DNA of 64,000 nt from Paenirhodobacter enshiensis (GCF_000740785.1 NZ_JFZB01000022.1:1-64000); one strand, 5' to 3'. Shown: positions 1 to 16,845, numbered from the stretch's first letter. A program made the numbers and translations. The notes: generated by a model from the sequence alone, not told the origin.

Positions 1-31
1 GTTTCGTCCGTTCGTACTTTGCCTTTGCCAT
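1..31 (-). CDS. tuf: Elongation factor Tu, 5' end only (partial)
   Basis: The complement of bases 1-31 reads MAKAKYERTK, the usual N-terminus of bacterial EF-Tu, and the gene continues off the left edge. A strong AGGAGG (complement of 37-42) lies 5 bases upstream of the ATG. It follows fusA by 63 bases on the same strand, the standard last place in the str operon. EF-Tu is the GTPase that carries aminoacyl-tRNA to the ribosome. Only ten codons are visible, so the call rests on the start and the context. Confidence 0.9.
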   Translation of the reverse strand, partial: MAKAKYERTK

Positions 32-94
32 AATGGCCTCCTGATGTTCCTAGCGCGTAGCGTCAGGCGCCGGGTCGCCCCGGCGCCGTCGGGC

Positions 95-2209
<2,115 letters not shown>

Positions 2210-2224
2210 GAGGGGCTCCTTCCC

Positions 2225-3078
<854 letters not shown>

Positions 3079-3308
3079 TCGGTTCCCCGTTTTTACCTGT
3101 CAATACTCGCATCCTCGCCCGGTTGCCCGTTTGAGATGCGCCGCTTCTCGACGACGAACCGCGCGTATCGCGGAACGCCAAAACTGCACCCGTATTCCCC
3201 GAAGGCGAATCGGATGCGCCGAAATCCCAGAGGAAATCCGGGAAAATCGGCCCGGACCATTCCAGAAAGAAGGCCTCGCAGGGCAGACTCCGCCCGGCAA
3301 GTGGTCGG

Positions 3309-3337
3309 GCTATAGGAGGAGTCGGACCCTTTGTCAA
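3309..3337 (-). promoter_or_regulatory. Probable sigma-70-type promoter of the str operon
   Basis: On the minus strand there is TTGACA (3332-3337), exactly 17 bases, then TATAGC (3309-3314). It points at rpsL and lies just past the 3' end of the PAP2 gene at 3372. It implies that rpsL-rpsG-fusA-tuf has its own strong promoter, as expected if the envelope genes upstream were inserted between rpoC and rpsL. The -35 also overlaps a small inverted repeat (CCCTT...AAGGG). The transcription start is inferred. Confidence 0.7.
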
Positions 3338-3371
3338 CAAGGGCTCCGGCCCGGGACCAGGCCGGTTGGGC

Positions 3372-4088
3372 TCAGCCGCGGCGGGCGTGCGCGAACCGCC
3401 CCGAGACGAGTGCATAGAGTCCCCAGGCCAGCGTCAGCACCATCAGCGCCGCGAACACCGTATCCGACAGGAAGTGTCGCCCCGCGACGATCCGCTGCGC
3501 GATGACGAACAGCGCCGCCACGACCGCGAAGATCCGCAGCGCCCTGCGCCCCCGGACCGGCATTGCCCCGGGCAGTGCCGCGATCAGCCACAGCGCCACC
3601 GCCATCGCGACGACCGAAGAGACCTCGCCCGAGGGGAAGGAACAGTTGCGGCTGCACTGATCGGCGAAAGTGCCGGCAGGGGTGAACAGCCGGTCGCCGC
3701 CGAACTCGGTCACCGTCGCGGGGCGGGCGCGCCCGGCGAAGCTCTTGAACAGGCCGTTGACCAGAACCCCGGGGCCAAGGGCGAACAACGCCACGATGAA
3801 GCCCGTCGCCCGCACCGGCAGCCCCGCCACCGCACGCCCGCGCATCCATGCAGCCACCATCAGCGCGAAGGCCGCGACGGCCAGAGCGATCTCCAGATCC
3901 CACAAGCCGTTGCGCAGCGCCTCCCAGAGCGGGTTTTGCAGCACGCCGAACCCGGCTTCGGGCGACCAGAACAGCCCCGAAACCGCGAGGTCGATCCCGG
4001 GCCAGCCGCGAAACAGCGCAAACGCGACGCCCCAGCCAAGCGCCAGCGCCAGTCCGGTCTTCAGAAAATCAATCCGGGGCAGCAGCAA
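3372..4088 (-). CDS. PAP2-family membrane phosphatase
   Basis: 238 residues with about six hydrophobic segments. The three PAP2 phosphatase motifs are present: KSFAGRARP (KX6RP), SFPSGE in place of PSGH, and RIVAGRHFLSD (RX5HX3D). The His-to-Glu change in motif 2 is a departure from textbook PSGH. Such enzymes remove phosphate from lipids, for example undecaprenyl pyrophosphate or lipid A, at the outer face of the inner membrane. The start overlaps the end of the GT39 gene by 20 bases, so it is the last gene of a four-gene glycolipid cassette. The exact substrate cannot be read from the sequence. Confidence 0.85.
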   Translation of the reverse strand: MLLPRIDFLKTGLALALGWGVAFALFRGWPGIDLAVSGLFWSPEAGFGVLQNPLWEALRNGLWDLEIALAVAAFALMVAAWMRGRAVAGLPVRATGFIVALFALGPGVLVNGLFKSFAGRARPATVTEFGGDRLFTPAGTFADQCSRNCSFPSGEVSSVVAMAVALWLIAALPGAMPVRGRRALRIFAVVAALFVIAQRIVAGRHFLSDTVFAALMVLTLAWGLYALVSGRFAHARRG

Positions 4089-5505
4089 GGCAATCTCCGC
4101 CGATCAGATAGGGGGTCACGTTCTTGCCGCTCCAGGTGCCGGATCCGTTCAGGATCGCGGCCGGCGGCATCGGCACGCCCCCGCAATGGACCGGCGTGCG
4201 CCGGATCGCCAGCAAGGGCCCGGTGTAGCCCTCCGGGAGGGGATAGGTCTGCTCGTAGTAATTGGCAGGGCGCCCCTCGGGGCGCGGCGCATAGATCGTC
4301 ACCCCGGAATCGCGGCCGGTGTAGAACAGATCGGCCAGAATATCGCGGTCCTCGGAATAGACCGGCACTCCGTCCGCGATGGCGAGGGCAAGGATGCGCT
4401 GGCTCAGCTCGGCGCGGCCAAGCCAGCGATTCAGCAGGGGCTTGCCGTTCATCTCGGGCCAGGGCGCCAGAACCGTCAGCGCCGGGATCGCCACCGCCAC
4501 GACCAGATTGAGCGCCAGCGCCGTCCACCGCCCCCACCGCGGCAGCACGATCACCGCAAGCACGGTGCCCGCGAAGAAGGCGGAAATCGCCCAGTTGGCA
4601 TAGGCACGGTTCAGGAGCGCCTCGGCGCAGACGGCGACGAGCGGCGGCAGCGCCAGCAGACCGAGCGCCCGCGCCCGCCCGTCGCGCCGGAACAGCCCAA
4701 TCAACAGCGCCACCATCGCTACCGGGCCGAACACGCCGAACTGCGCCCCGAGGAACGCCGCCAGCTCGCCCCAGTGCAGCCCCCCTGCCCCGTTCTGTCC
4801 GAGCCCGACGTTATCGTCGACCGTATGGCGCACCGTCAGGAACTGATGCGCGACGTTCCAGATCAGGTTGGGAGAGATCACCGCGACGAAAGCGATCAGC
4901 AAGATCGCCGTGTTGCGCCAGCCGATCCGCCGCTCGGGCACGAGGGCCGCAGCCAGCGCGGCCCCGATCAGCACATAGACGGCGGCATATTTCGCCATGA
5001 AAGCTGCGCCCGCGCAGGCGCCCGCGAACGCCGCATCGCGCGCCAGACGCCCCTCGCCCGCGCGCCAGAAGAACAGCAGCGCAGCGGCGAAGAACGGCGC
5101 CATCACCGTATCGGTCGAGATCATCACCGAACCGAGCGCGACGAAGGGCAGCGTCACATAAAGCGCCGCGGTCCAGATCGCCGCGGAGCGGCCCGCGACA
5201 CGCGCCGCCAGCGCCCCGAGGATCAGCGCCGTCGCCCCGTGCAGCACCGCCCCCGGCATCCGCACCCAGAACGGCGAGGCCGAGCCCGCCAGTTCCGTCA
5301 CCGCGCGGATCAGCCAGCCGATCAGCGGCGGCTTGGAATAATAGCCGAAATCGAGGTTCCGGCCCCAGAGCCAGTATTGCGTCTCGTCGACGAACAGGTC
5401 GGTGCGGTCGAAACCGAGCGCGATCAGCCGGGCCAACGTGACACAGCCGACCAGCGCCAGCGCCGGCCGCAGCCAGCCCGGCTCAGCCCGCGCGGCGCTT
5501 GGCAT
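4069..5505 (-). CDS. GT39-family (ArnT/PMT-like) membrane glycosyltransferase
   Basis: 478 residues, polytopic. The catalytic acidic pair sits in the first periplasmic loop (VDETQYW, residues 39-45), as in ArnT and protein O-mannosyltransferases, followed by about 11 hydrophobic segments and a soluble C-terminal part from about residue 370. The family moves a sugar from a polyprenyl-phosphate carrier onto lipid A, another lipid or a protein in the periplasm. The gene overlaps its neighbours on both sides (23 bases with the LAB_N gene, 20 with the PAP2 gene). The neighbouring GT2 enzyme would make the carrier-linked sugar. Acceptor and sugar are unknown. Confidence 0.85.
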   Translation of the reverse strand: MPSAARAEPGWLRPALALVGCVTLARLIALGFDRTDLFVDETQYWLWGRNLDFGYYSKPPLIGWLIRAVTELAGSASPFWVRMPGAVLHGATALILGALAARVAGRSAAIWTAALYVTLPFVALGSVMISTDTVMAPFFAAALLFFWRAGEGRLARDAAFAGACAGAAFMAKYAAVYVLIGAALAAALVPERRIGWRNTAILLIAFVAVISPNLIWNVAHQFLTVRHTVDDNVGLGQNGAGGLHWGELAAFLGAQFGVFGPVAMVALLIGLFRRDGRARALGLLALPPLVAVCAEALLNRAYANWAISAFFAGTVLAVIVLPRWGRWTALALNLVVAVAIPALTVLAPWPEMNGKPLLNRWLGRAELSQRILALAIADGVPVYSEDRDILADLFYTGRDSGVTIYAPRPEGRPANYYEQTYPLPEGYTGPLLAIRRTPVHCGGVPMPPAAILNGSGTWSGKNVTPYLIGGDCLAAAPD

Positions 5506-5788
5506 GGATCAGCCAGAGGTTGCGCGCGTAGATCACCACCCCGAGCGACTGGCCCAGGATGAACACCGGATCGGCACGATAGACCGCGTAGGACAGCAGC
5601 ATCACCCCGCCCGCGAGCGAGAAATACCAAAATGCCACCGGCATCACCGAGTCCTTCGCCCGTTCGGAGGCGATCCACTGCAACAGAAAGCGTGCGGTGA
5701 ACATCAGCTGCGCGGCAAAGCCGAACACGACCCACCACAGTTCGGTCATGCTCGAGACATGCAGGACGCGTTCAAGCCAGGCGGTCAT
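5483..5788 (-). CDS. LAB_N-domain small membrane protein
   Basis: 101 residues with three hydrophobic stretches (about 14-38, 48-65, 72-92). It includes FAAQLMFTARFLLQWIASE and SVMPVAFWYFSLAGG, the hallmark of the LAB_N family named after the N-terminal extension of some lipid-A-disaccharide synthases. Here it stands alone, without the synthase. Its start overlaps the GT2 stop by 4 bases. LAB_N proteins resemble small multidrug-type folds and often travel with polyprenyl-linked sugar enzymes. A flippase or scaffold role is an inference. Confidence 0.85.
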   Translation of the reverse strand: MTAWLERVLHVSSMTELWWVVFGFAAQLMFTARFLLQWIASERAKDSVMPVAFWYFSLAGGVMLLSYAVYRADPVFILGQSLGVVIYARNLWLIHAKRRAG

Positions 5789-6507
5789 CTGGACACCTCG
5801 GTCGGGCGCGCGGTCTTGCGGCGGCGGATCAGCCAGGCCACGCCCAGCAGATCGACCGCGCCGACCAGTCCGCGCTGAAGATTGTTGTAATGCGAGCTGC
5901 CGCCGCCCCGGGCGCGATGGCTGACATCGACATGCGCCACCTGCCAGCCATCGCGCGCGAACAGCGCCGGAAGATAGCGGTGCATGTGATTGAAATAGGG
6001 CAGTGCCAGGAAGGCCTCGCGCCGGAACGCCTTCAGCCCGCAGCCGGTGTCGCGGGTATGATCGTTCAGCACCTTCTGCCGCAGCGCATTGGCGAACCGC
6101 GAGGCGAGCTTCTTCGACAGCGTATCCTGCCGCCCGACGCGCTGGCCAGCGACGAGACCGACGGCCTCGGCGCCCTCGGCCAGAAGCGGAGCGATCAGAC
6201 GCGGCAGTTCCTCGGGCGGGTTCTGTCCGTCGCCGTCGAGTGTCGCACAGATCGTGCCGCGCGCCGCGCGCACGCCCGAATGCACCGCCGCCGACTGCCC
6301 GCCCGCGACGTCATGGCGCAGCACCCGCAGCACCGGCGACCGCGCAAGCCGCGCCGAAAGAATCGCCGCCATCCCGTCATCCGAGGCGTCGTCGACCACC
6401 ACGATTTCGAAATCGCGCCCGGCGAGCGCCGCCTCGATCCCGTCGAGCAGCGTCTCGATGTTGCTGGCCTCGTTCCGGGCCGGGATCACGATGGAAACTT
6501 CGGTCAT
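5785..6507 (-). CDS. GT2 family glycosyltransferase (polyprenyl-phosphate sugar synthase-like)
   Basis: 240 residues from the ATG that follows GAGGAGG. The longer open frame upstream lacks family similarity and was discarded. The GT-A fold starts with SIVIPARNEASNI, then VVVDDASDDG (about 37-45) and the metal-binding DGDGQNPPEE. A basic C-terminal region (RGGGSSHYNNLQRG) resembles dolichyl/undecaprenyl-phosphate mannose synthases and ArnC. There is no clear C-terminal membrane pair. It leads the operon GT2-LAB_N-GT39-PAP2 and probably makes the lipid-linked sugar used by the GT39 enzyme. Confidence 0.85.
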   Translation of the reverse strand: MTEVSIVIPARNEASNIETLLDGIEAALAGRDFEIVVVDDASDDGMAAILSARLARSPVLRVLRHDVAGGQSAAVHSGVRAARGTICATLDGDGQNPPEELPRLIAPLLAEGAEAVGLVAGQRVGRQDTLSKKLASRFANALRQKVLNDHTRDTGCGLKAFRREAFLALPYFNHMHRYLPALFARDGWQVAHVDVSHRARGGGSSHYNNLQRGLVGAVDLLGVAWLIRRRKTARPTEVSR

Positions 6508-6623
6508 GATGCGGCCTCCTCGGGCCCCCGTTGCAGGCTGCCACTGATTACCTGCCCGCCGGGCGCTTGTAAACGGCGCCACACGCGAACGTCACCGGGC
6601 CGTGAAGTCGCGGGCGGGAACAT

Positions 6624-6656
6624 GAAAACGCCCCCGCACGACATCCGTGCAGGGGC
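6624..6656 (-). terminator. Rho-independent terminator of the rpoBC transcript
   Basis: Minus-strand stem GCCCCTGCACG / CGTGCGGGGGC (one wobble) with a 5-base loop, followed by TTTT. It lies 43 bases past the rpoC stop and before the GT2 gene, so the rpoC transcript and the envelope cassette are separate units. Confidence 0.85.
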
Positions 6657-6698
6657 GCTGGAAAGGGTCTTCGGCCCCGGAAGGGGCCGAAGGAAGGA

Positions 6699-9600
6699 TC
6701 AGAGTTCGCCTTCCGGCGTATCCGACGCGGCAGCCTCGACCGGGGCGGCGAGCGCGGCGGCCGCTGCGGCCTCCGCACGGCGTTCCTCGATCACCTTGCT
6801 GTCGCGCTCGGTCGCGATCTTGCGCACGCGGCTGGTGGCGCCGCCCGTGCCGGCCGGGATCAGACGGCCGACGATCACGTTCTCCTTCAGACCGACCAGC
6901 TTGTCGCGCTTGCCCTGGGTCGAGGCCTCGGTCAGCACGCGGGTGGTCTCCTGGAAGGACGCAGCCGAGATGAACGAACGCGTCTGCAGCGAGGCCTTGG
7001 TGATGCCGAGCAGCACCGGCTGGCCCTGCGCCGGGCGACCGCCACGGGCTTCGACCTTGCGGTTCTCCTCGTCGAACTCGTGCTTGTCGACGTTTTCGCC
7101 CTTGAGCAGCGTCGTCTCGCCCGAGTCCGTGATCTCGATCTTCTGCAGCATCTGGCGAACGATCACCTCGATGTGCTTGTCGTTGATCTTCACGCCCTGC
7201 AGTCGATAGACGTCCTGCACCTCGTTGATGAGGTAGTCGGCCAGAGCCTCGACCCCCATGATGCGCAGGATGTCGTGCGGCGCCGGGTTGCCGTCCATGA
7301 TGTAGTCACCCTTCTGCACGAAGTCGCCTTCCTGCACCGGGATGTGCTTGCCTTTCGGCACCATGTATTCAACCGGCTCCAGACCTGCCTGCGACGGCTC
7401 GATCGTGATCCGGCGCTTGTTCTTGTAGTCCTTGCCGAAGTGCACGTAGCCGTCGACTTCCGCGATGATCGCGTGGTCCTTCGGACGACGGGCTTCGAAG
7501 AGTTCGGCCACGCGCGGCAGACCGCCGGTGATGTCCTTCGTCTTCGCACCTTCGCGCGGAATACGGGCGACCACGTCGCCGGCCTTGATGTCATGACCGT
7601 CTTCGACCGAGAGAATGGCGTCGACCGACATCGTGTAGGTGACCGGGTGACCGGCCTCGTTGCGCATCGGTTCGCCATCTTCGCCGACGATCAGGATCTC
7701 CGGCTTCAGATCGTTGCCCTTGGGCGCGGTGCGCCAGTCGGTCACGATCTTCTGGGTCATGCCGGTCGCATCGTCGGTGTCTTCCTTGACCGAGATACCG
7801 GTCACCAGGTCGACGAACTTCACGCGGCCCGACTTCTCGGCGATGATCGGCAGGGTGTAGGGGTCCCATTCGAACAGCTTGGTGCCGCGCTTGACCTGCT
7901 CGCCATCCTTGACGTGCAGCTTCGAGCCGTAGCTGAGCTTGTAGGACACCCGCTCCACGCCGTGATCGTCGACGATGGCGATCTGCATGCTGCGGCCCAT
8001 GACGATCTGATCGCCGTTCTCCGCGACCAGAAGGTTCGCGTTGCGGAACTCGATCTTGCCTTCCTGCGACGCTTCCTGGAACGACTGCTGGCCGCCCTGG
8101 GCGACGCCGCCGATGTGGAAGGTCCGCATGGTCAGCTGCGTTCCCGGCTCGCCGATCGACTGCGCGGCGATGATACCCACCGCCTCGCCCTGGTTGACCA
8201 GCGTGCCGCGCGCGAGGTCGCGGCCGTAGCACAGCGCGCAGACGCCTTCCTCGGCCTCGCAGGTCAGCGCCGAGCGGATGCGCACGGACTGGATCTGGTT
8301 GGTCTCGATCAGGTCGGCCTTGCGTTCGTCGATCAGCTCGTTCTTGCGCACGATCACGTCGTCGGTGCCCGGAACGAGGACATCCTCGGCGGCCACGCGG
8401 CCCAGAACGCGCTCGCTCAGCTTCGCCACGACTTCGCCGTCGTTGACGGCCGCAGTCGCGGTGATCGCGTGCTCGGTGCCGCAGTCGTGCTGACGCACGA
8501 TGCAGTCCTGCGCCACGTCGACCAGACGACGGGTCAGGTAACCCGAGTTCGCCGTCTTCAGAGCGGTATCCGACAGACCCTTACGGGCGCCGTGGGTCGA
8601 GTTGAAGTATTCAAGAACGGTCAGACCTTCCTTGAAGTTCGAGATGATCGGCGTCTCGATGATCTCGCCGTTCGGCTTGGCCATCAGGCCGCGCATACCG
8701 CCGAGCTGCTTCATCTGCGTGACCGAGCCACGGGCACCGGAGTGGGCCATCATGTAAACCGAGTTCGGTTCCATCTCGGCGCCGTTCTCGTCGAACTTCG
8801 GGGCGGAGATGGTCTTCATCATCGCCTCGGTGACCTTGTCGTTGCACTTCGACCAGGCATCGACGACCTTGTTGTACTTTTCGCCCTGAGTGATCAGGCC
8901 GTCCATGTACTGCTGCTCGAAGTCCTTGACCTGAGCCTTGGTCGCGTCGACGATTTCCCACTTGTTGTCGGCGATGACCATGTCGTCCTTGCCGAACGAA
9001 ATGCCGGCAAGGCAGGCCTGCTTGAAGCCCATCGACATGATCTGGTCACAGAAGATCACCGATTCCTTCTGGCCGCAGTAGCGGTAGACGGTGTCGATGA
9101 CGCTCTGGATGTCCTTCTTCCGCAGAAGACGGTTCACCAGATCGAACGGAGCCTTGGCGTTCAGCGGCAGCAGCGCGCCAAGACGCATCCGGCCGGGCGT
9201 GGTCTCGTAGCGCTTCCAGACCTCGTTGCCCTCTTCGTCGATCTGCTTGATCCGCGCGGTGATCTTCGAGTGCAGATGCACCGCACCCGCGGCCAGCGCG
9301 TATTCGATCTCGTCGAGCGAGCCGAAGATCGAGCCTTCGCCGACCATGCCCTTGCGCATCATGGTGGCGTAATAGATGCCGAGAACCATGTCTTGCGACG
9401 GAACGATGATCGGCGCGCCGTTGGCGGGCGACAGAACGTTGTTGGTCGACATCATCAGCACGCGCGCTTCCAGCTGGGCTTCCAGCGAGAGCGGCACGTG
9501 CACGGCCATTTGGTCACCGTCGAAGTCGGCGTTGAACGCCGAGCAGACCAGCGGGTGCAGCTGGATCGCCTTGCCTTCGATCAGCGTCGGCTCGAACGCC

Positions 9601-10913
9601 TGGAAACCCAGACGGTGCAGCGTCGGCGCGCGGTTCAGGAACACCGGATGTTCGCGGATGACTTCATCCAGGATATCCCAGACCTCGGGACGCTCTTTCT
9701 CGACCAGCTTCTTCGCCTGCTTCACGGTGCTCGACAGGCCCTTGGCCTCGAGGCGCGAATAGATGAACGGCTTGAACAGTTCGAGCGCCATCTTCTTCGG
9801 CAGGCCGCACTGATGCAGCTTCAGCTCCGGGCCGGTCACGATGACCGAACGGCCGGAGAAGTCGACGCGCTTGCCGAGCAGGTTCTGACGGAACCGGCCC
9901 TGCTTGCCCTTGAGCATGTCGGAGAGCGACTTCAGCGGGCGCTTGTTGGTGCCCGTGATGACGCGGCCGCGACGGCCGTTGTCGAACAGCGCATCGACCG
10001 ATTCCTGCAGCATCCGCTTTTCGTTGCGCACGATGATGTCGGGCGCACGCAGCTCGATCAGCCGCTTCAGACGGTTGTTGCGGTTGATGACGCGGCGATA
10101 CAGGTCGTTCAGATCCGAGGTCGCGAAGCGGCCACCGTCGAGCGGCACCAGCGGGCGCAGCTCCGGCGGGATCACCGGCAGGACGGTCAGGATCATCCAT
10201 TCCGGACGGTTGCCCGATTCCAGGAAGGATTCGACGACCTTCAGGCGCTTGATGATCTTCTTCGGCTTCAGCTCGCCCGTGGCTTCCTTCAGCTCTTCGC
10301 GCAGCTGTTCGGCCAGCGCCTCGAGGTCGATGGCGGACAGCATCTCGCGGATCGCCTCGGCACCGATGTTGGCGGTGAAGGCGTCGGCGCCGAAGTTGTC
10401 CTGCGCGTCCATGAACTCGTCTTCGGTCATCAGCTGACCGTAGGTAAGATCGGTCAGACCCGGCTCGATGACGACGTAGTTCTCGAAATACAGGATGCGT
10501 TCAAGGTCACGCAGCGTCATGTCCAGCATCAGGCCGATGCGCGAGGGCAGCGACTTGAGGAACCAGATATGGGCGCAGGGCGCGGCGAGCTCGATATGCC
10601 CCATGCGTTCGCGGCGCACCTTCTGCAGCGTCACTTCGACGCCGCACTTCTCGCACACGACGCCGCGATACTTCATGCGCTTGTACTTGCCGCACAGGCA
10701 CTCGTAATCCTTGATCGGCCCGAAGATGCGGGCACAGAACAGGCCGTCGCGCTCGGGCTTGAAGGTGCGGTAATTGATGGTCTCGGGCTTTTTGATTTCG
10801 CCATAGGACCACGACAGGATGCGCTCCGGCGAGGCCAGCGAGATCTTGATCTCGTCAAAGGCCTTGGCCGGGGTCATCGGGTTGAACGGGTTGTTCGTCA
10901 GTTCCTGGTTCAT
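6699..10913 (-). CDS. rpoC: DNA-directed RNA polymerase subunit beta'
   Basis: 1404 residues, full length for alphaproteobacteria. The N-terminal zinc ribbon [20 protein letters not shown] is near residues 72-90. The catalytic NADFDGDQ motif holding the active-site magnesium is near 460-470, and a second zinc site ([15 protein letters not shown]) is near 885-900. The trigger-loop and bridge-helix region is followed by a C-terminal tail rich in alanine and acidic residues. It starts 49 bases after the rpoB stop and ends at a clear terminator. Confidence 0.99.
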   Translation of the reverse strand: MNQELTNNPFNPMTPAKAFDEIKISLASPERILSWSYGEIKKPETINYRTFKPERDGLFCARIFGPIKDYECLCGKYKRMKYRGVVCEKCGVEVTLQKVRRERMGHIELAAPCAHIWFLKSLPSRIGLMLDMTLRDLERILYFENYVVIEPGLTDLTYGQLMTEDEFMDAQDNFGADAFTANIGAEAIREMLSAIDLEALAEQLREELKEATGELKPKKIIKRLKVVESFLESGNRPEWMILTVLPVIPPELRPLVPLDGGRFATSDLNDLYRRVINRNNRLKRLIELRAPDIIVRNEKRMLQESVDALFDNGRRGRVITGTNKRPLKSLSDMLKGKQGRFRQNLLGKRVDFSGRSVIVTGPELKLHQCGLPKKMALELFKPFIYSRLEAKGLSSTVKQAKKLVEKERPEVWDILDEVIREHPVFLNRAPTLHRLGFQAFEPTLIEGKAIQLHPLVCSAFNADFDGDQMAVHVPLSLEAQLEARVLMMSTNNVLSPANGAPIIVPSQDMVLGIYYATMMRKGMVGEGSIFGSLDEIEYALAAGAVHLHSKITARIKQIDEEGNEVWKRYETTPGRMRLGALLPLNAKAPFDLVNRLLRKKDIQSVIDTVYRYCGQKESVIFCDQIMSMGFKQACLAGISFGKDDMVIADNKWEIVDATKAQVKDFEQQYMDGLITQGEKYNKVVDAWSKCNDKVTEAMMKTISAPKFDENGAEMEPNSVYMMAHSGARGSVTQMKQLGGMRGLMAKPNGEIIETPIISNFKEGLTVLEYFNSTHGARKGLSDTALKTANSGYLTRRLVDVAQDCIVRQHDCGTEHAITATAAVNDGEVVAKLSERVLGRVAAEDVLVPGTDDVIVRKNELIDERKADLIETNQIQSVRIRSALTCEAEEGVCALCYGRDLARGTLVNQGEAVGIIAAQSIGEPGTQLTMRTFHIGGVAQGGQQSFQEASQEGKIEFRNANLLVAENGDQIVMGRSMQIAIVDDHGVERVSYKLSYGSKLHVKDGEQVKRGTKLFEWDPYTLPIIAEKSGRVKFVDLVTGISVKEDTDDATGMTQKIVTDWRTAPKGNDLKPEILIVGEDGEPMRNEAGHPVTYTMSVDAILSVEDGHDIKAGDVVARIPREGAKTKDITGGLPRVAELFEARRPKDHAIIAEVDGYVHFGKDYKNKRRITIEPSQAGLEPVEYMVPKGKHIPVQEGDFVQKGDYIMDGNPAPHDILRIMGVEALADYLINEVQDVYRLQGVKINDKHIEVIVRQMLQKIEITDSGETTLLKGENVDKHEFDEENRKVEARGGRPAQGQPVLLGITKASLQTRSFISAASFQETTRVLTEASTQGKRDKLVGLKENVIVGRLIPAGTGGATSRVRKIATERDSKVIEERRAEAAAAAALAAPVEAAASDTPEGEL

Positions 10914-10962
10914 CAGATAATTCCTTGAATGAGGTCAGAGTGGGGAGAGAGCGCCGTGGCGC

Positions 10963-15099
<4,137 letters not shown>

Positions 15100-15276
15100 G
15101 CTTGTCGTGACCTTTCGTCTCTTCGCGGGTGCGCAACGTCGGGGCCCGGTGCGCGCCGCAGGCGAATGAAGGGGCGCGGTTCCATACCTGCCCCCCGTCC
15201 CACCGGAAGGCTCCCGAACCGCATCGCCGCCTTGGAGAAGACTTTCGGACGCCCCTTGCGGGAAAAGTCCTCTCCG

Positions 15277-15312
15277 AGACAGCTAAAGCTGGCCCCGGAA
15301 ACCGGAGCCAGC
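15277..15312 (-). terminator. Partial terminator (attenuator) between rplL and rpoB
   Basis: Minus-strand hairpin GCTGGCTCCGG TTT CCGGGGCCAGC followed by TTTAGCTGT, a broken U-run. It lies 41 bases after the rplL stop and about 180 bases before rpoB. The position and weak tail fit the known attenuator that reduces rpoBC transcription relative to L10/L12. The attenuating function is inferred. Confidence 0.6.
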
Positions 15313-15352
15313 CCTGAGATCATCTGGTCGGATGCGAACGCATCCGTCCGGA

Positions 15353-15727
15353 TTACTTGAGCTCGACCTTGGCGCCAGCCGCTTCGAGCTTCTTCTTGAT
15401 GTCTTCGGCGTCGGCCTTGGCAGCCGCTTCCTTGACCTTGCCACCGGCCTCGACGAGGTCCTTGGCTTCCTTCAGGCCGAGACCGGTGATCGCGCGAACT
15501 TCCTTGATCACGTTGATCTTGTTCGCACCGGCGTCCACGAGGACGACGTCGAACTCGGTCTTTTCTTCGGCAGCTTCAGCCGCGGCAGCAGCCGGGCCAG
15601 CGACCATGACAGCACCGCCGGCAGCCGGTTCGATGCCATATTCATCCTTCAGGATGGTCTTCAGTTCCTGGGCTTCGAGCAGGGTCAGGTTAACAATCTG
15701 CTCAGCAAGGGCTTTGAGATCGGCCAT
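15353..15727 (-). CDS. rplL: 50S ribosomal protein L7/L12
   Basis: 124 residues. It has an N-terminal dimerisation helix ([22 protein letters not shown]), an alanine-rich hinge (about 38-50) and the compact C-terminal domain with [18 protein letters not shown] that contacts translation factors. Several copies form the ribosomal stalk on L10. Its start is 66 bases downstream of the rplJ stop, in the same transcript. Confidence 0.98.
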   Translation of the reverse strand: MADLKALAEQIVNLTLLEAQELKTILKDEYGIEPAAGGAVMVAGPAAAAAEAAEEKTEFDVVLVDAGANKINVIKEVRAITGLGLKEAKDLVEAGGKVKEAAAKADAEDIKKKLEAAGAKVELK

Positions 15728-15793
15728 TTTTCCGTTCCATTCCGATATAGGGTTTCCAACGTCGTATCGTTACGACGCCGGCAGATGATTGCT

Positions 15794-16309
15794 TCAGGCG
15801 GCTTCCCGCTCCTCAAGCGTCTTGAGGATGCCCGCGATGTTCGAAGCAGGCGCGCCGATGGCACCGGCGATGTTCGAGGCAGGAGCACCAATGCAGCCGA
15901 CGATCGAAGCGATAAGCTCCTCACGCGACGGCATCTGGGCGACGGCCTTGACACCGGCAACATCCAGAGCCGTGTCGCCCATCGCGCCGCCGAGGATGAC
16001 GAACTTGTCGTTCGTCTTGGCGTACGCGTCCGCGACCTTGGCAGCAGCCACAGGATCGTCGGAGAAGGCGAGAACGGTCATACCCGACAGAAGATTGCCC
16101 ATGCTTTCGCAGGGCTTGCCTTCCAGGGCGATCTTGGCGAGCGTGTTCTTGGCAACGCGAACAGAACCCCCGACTTCGCGCATCTTCGCGCGGAGGTCCT
16201 GCATCTGAGCAACCGTCATACCGGCGTAGTGGGCAACCACTACGACGCCAGAGCTTGCGAAGATCTGGCCGAGTTCCTCGACCACTTTCTCTTTCTGGGC
16301 TCTATCCAC
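15794..16309 (-). CDS. rplJ: 50S ribosomal protein L10
   Basis: 171 residues, starting [17 protein letters not shown], with the L10 RNA-binding core and an alanine-rich C-terminal helix that anchors L12 dimers. Close to the C-terminus a nearly identical segment is repeated in tandem ([22 protein letters not shown]), a short internal duplication within the L12-binding region. The gene has its own promoter (16528-16556) and a structured leader, the usual site of L10-L12 autoregulation. Confidence 0.97.
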   Translation of the reverse strand: MDRAQKEKVVEELGQIFASSGVVVVAHYAGMTVAQMQDLRAKMREVGGSVRVAKNTLAKIALEGKPCESMGNLLSGMTVLAFSDDPVAAAKVADAYAKTNDKFVILGGAMGDTALDVAGVKAVAQMPSREELIASIVGCIGAPASNIAGAIGAPASNIAGILKTLEEREAA

Positions 16310-16527
16310 GGTTACACTCCAAGTTTGGGGGTTTCCCCCCGGCTCTCATTGTCCTCTGGCGTGTGCCAGAGGCCGGGTCCGATTGACGGTCCCGAGAAGA
16401 TCGCCCGAGGCGAGCCCCGGAGGTATTCTCAGTTCCCATCTCAGGCAGGATATTAAGTCTTGCGACACCCACCGTCTCGGACGACGCGGAAAACCCGCGA
16501 AGAATCACGGGCAGACCACAGGCGGTG
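16310..16527 (-). promoter_or_regulatory. rplJ 5' leader (candidate L10 autoregulatory leader)
   Basis: About 218 untranslated bases lie between the rplJ promoter and its ATG. They contain a perfect 8-bp stem with a 4-base loop (CCTCTGGC / GCCAGAGG, 16353-16372) about 45 bases before the start. In other bacteria L10-(L12)4 binds a leader like this to repress rplJL translation. Here the role is inferred from position and structure; the kink-turn was not traced. Confidence 0.5.
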
Positions 16528-16556
16528 TCTATAGGCCCTGTTCTCCGCCTTGCCAA
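16528..16556 (-). promoter_or_regulatory. Probable sigma-70-type promoter of rplJL-rpoBC
   Basis: Minus-strand TTGGCA (16551-16556), 17 bases, TATAGA (16528-16533). It lies downstream of the rplA terminator and reads into the rplJ leader. Together with that terminator it makes rplJL-rpoBC a separate unit from rplKA. Confidence 0.7.
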
Positions 16557-16673
16557 GCCCCTAGATTCCCGCCCTTCACCGCCGGAACCCCGAGGCCCGC
16601 GCGCCCCGGGGACGCCACCCCTCCGGCGCCGCCGCCCGCGCCCGCACGCCTGGCCCGCCAGGGACGCACCCTG

Positions 16674-16737
16674 CTTTCGCTTTGCCCCAAATATCCCGGG
16701 GGTGAGGGCCGCAGGCCCGAGGGGGCAGAGCCCCCTT
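16674..16737 (+). repeat. Dispersed intergenic repeat, copy 1
   Basis: 64 bases with box A (CTTTCG, then AAATATCCCGGGGG), a middle hairpin GGGCC-GCA-GGCCC, and box B GGGGGCAGAGCCCCC. It is almost identical to copies at 21713 and 24548. It lies between the rplJ promoter and the rplA terminator in a 536-base gene-free stretch (16310-16845). That stretch otherwise holds the rplJ leader and promoter (16310-16556) and about 120 GC-rich bases without recognisable content. Confidence 0.9.
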
Positions 16738-16777
16738 CACACCGCCAGCGCAGCGGAAAAGCCAGCTCCACAGACAG

Positions 16778-16808
16778 CAAAAGGGCGGAGCCAACGGCCC
16801 CGCCCTTT
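16778..16808 (-). terminator. Rho-independent terminator after rplA
   Basis: Minus-strand stem GGGCGGGGCC / GGCTCCGCCC (one mismatch, 3-base loop) flanked by AAA/TTT and followed by TTTTGCTGT. It lies 37 bases past the rplA stop. It separates the secE-nusG-rplKA transcript from rplJL. Confidence 0.85.
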
Positions 16809-16845
16809 CCGATTCGGAACCCCAAGGCTCCGATCGTCGATCACA

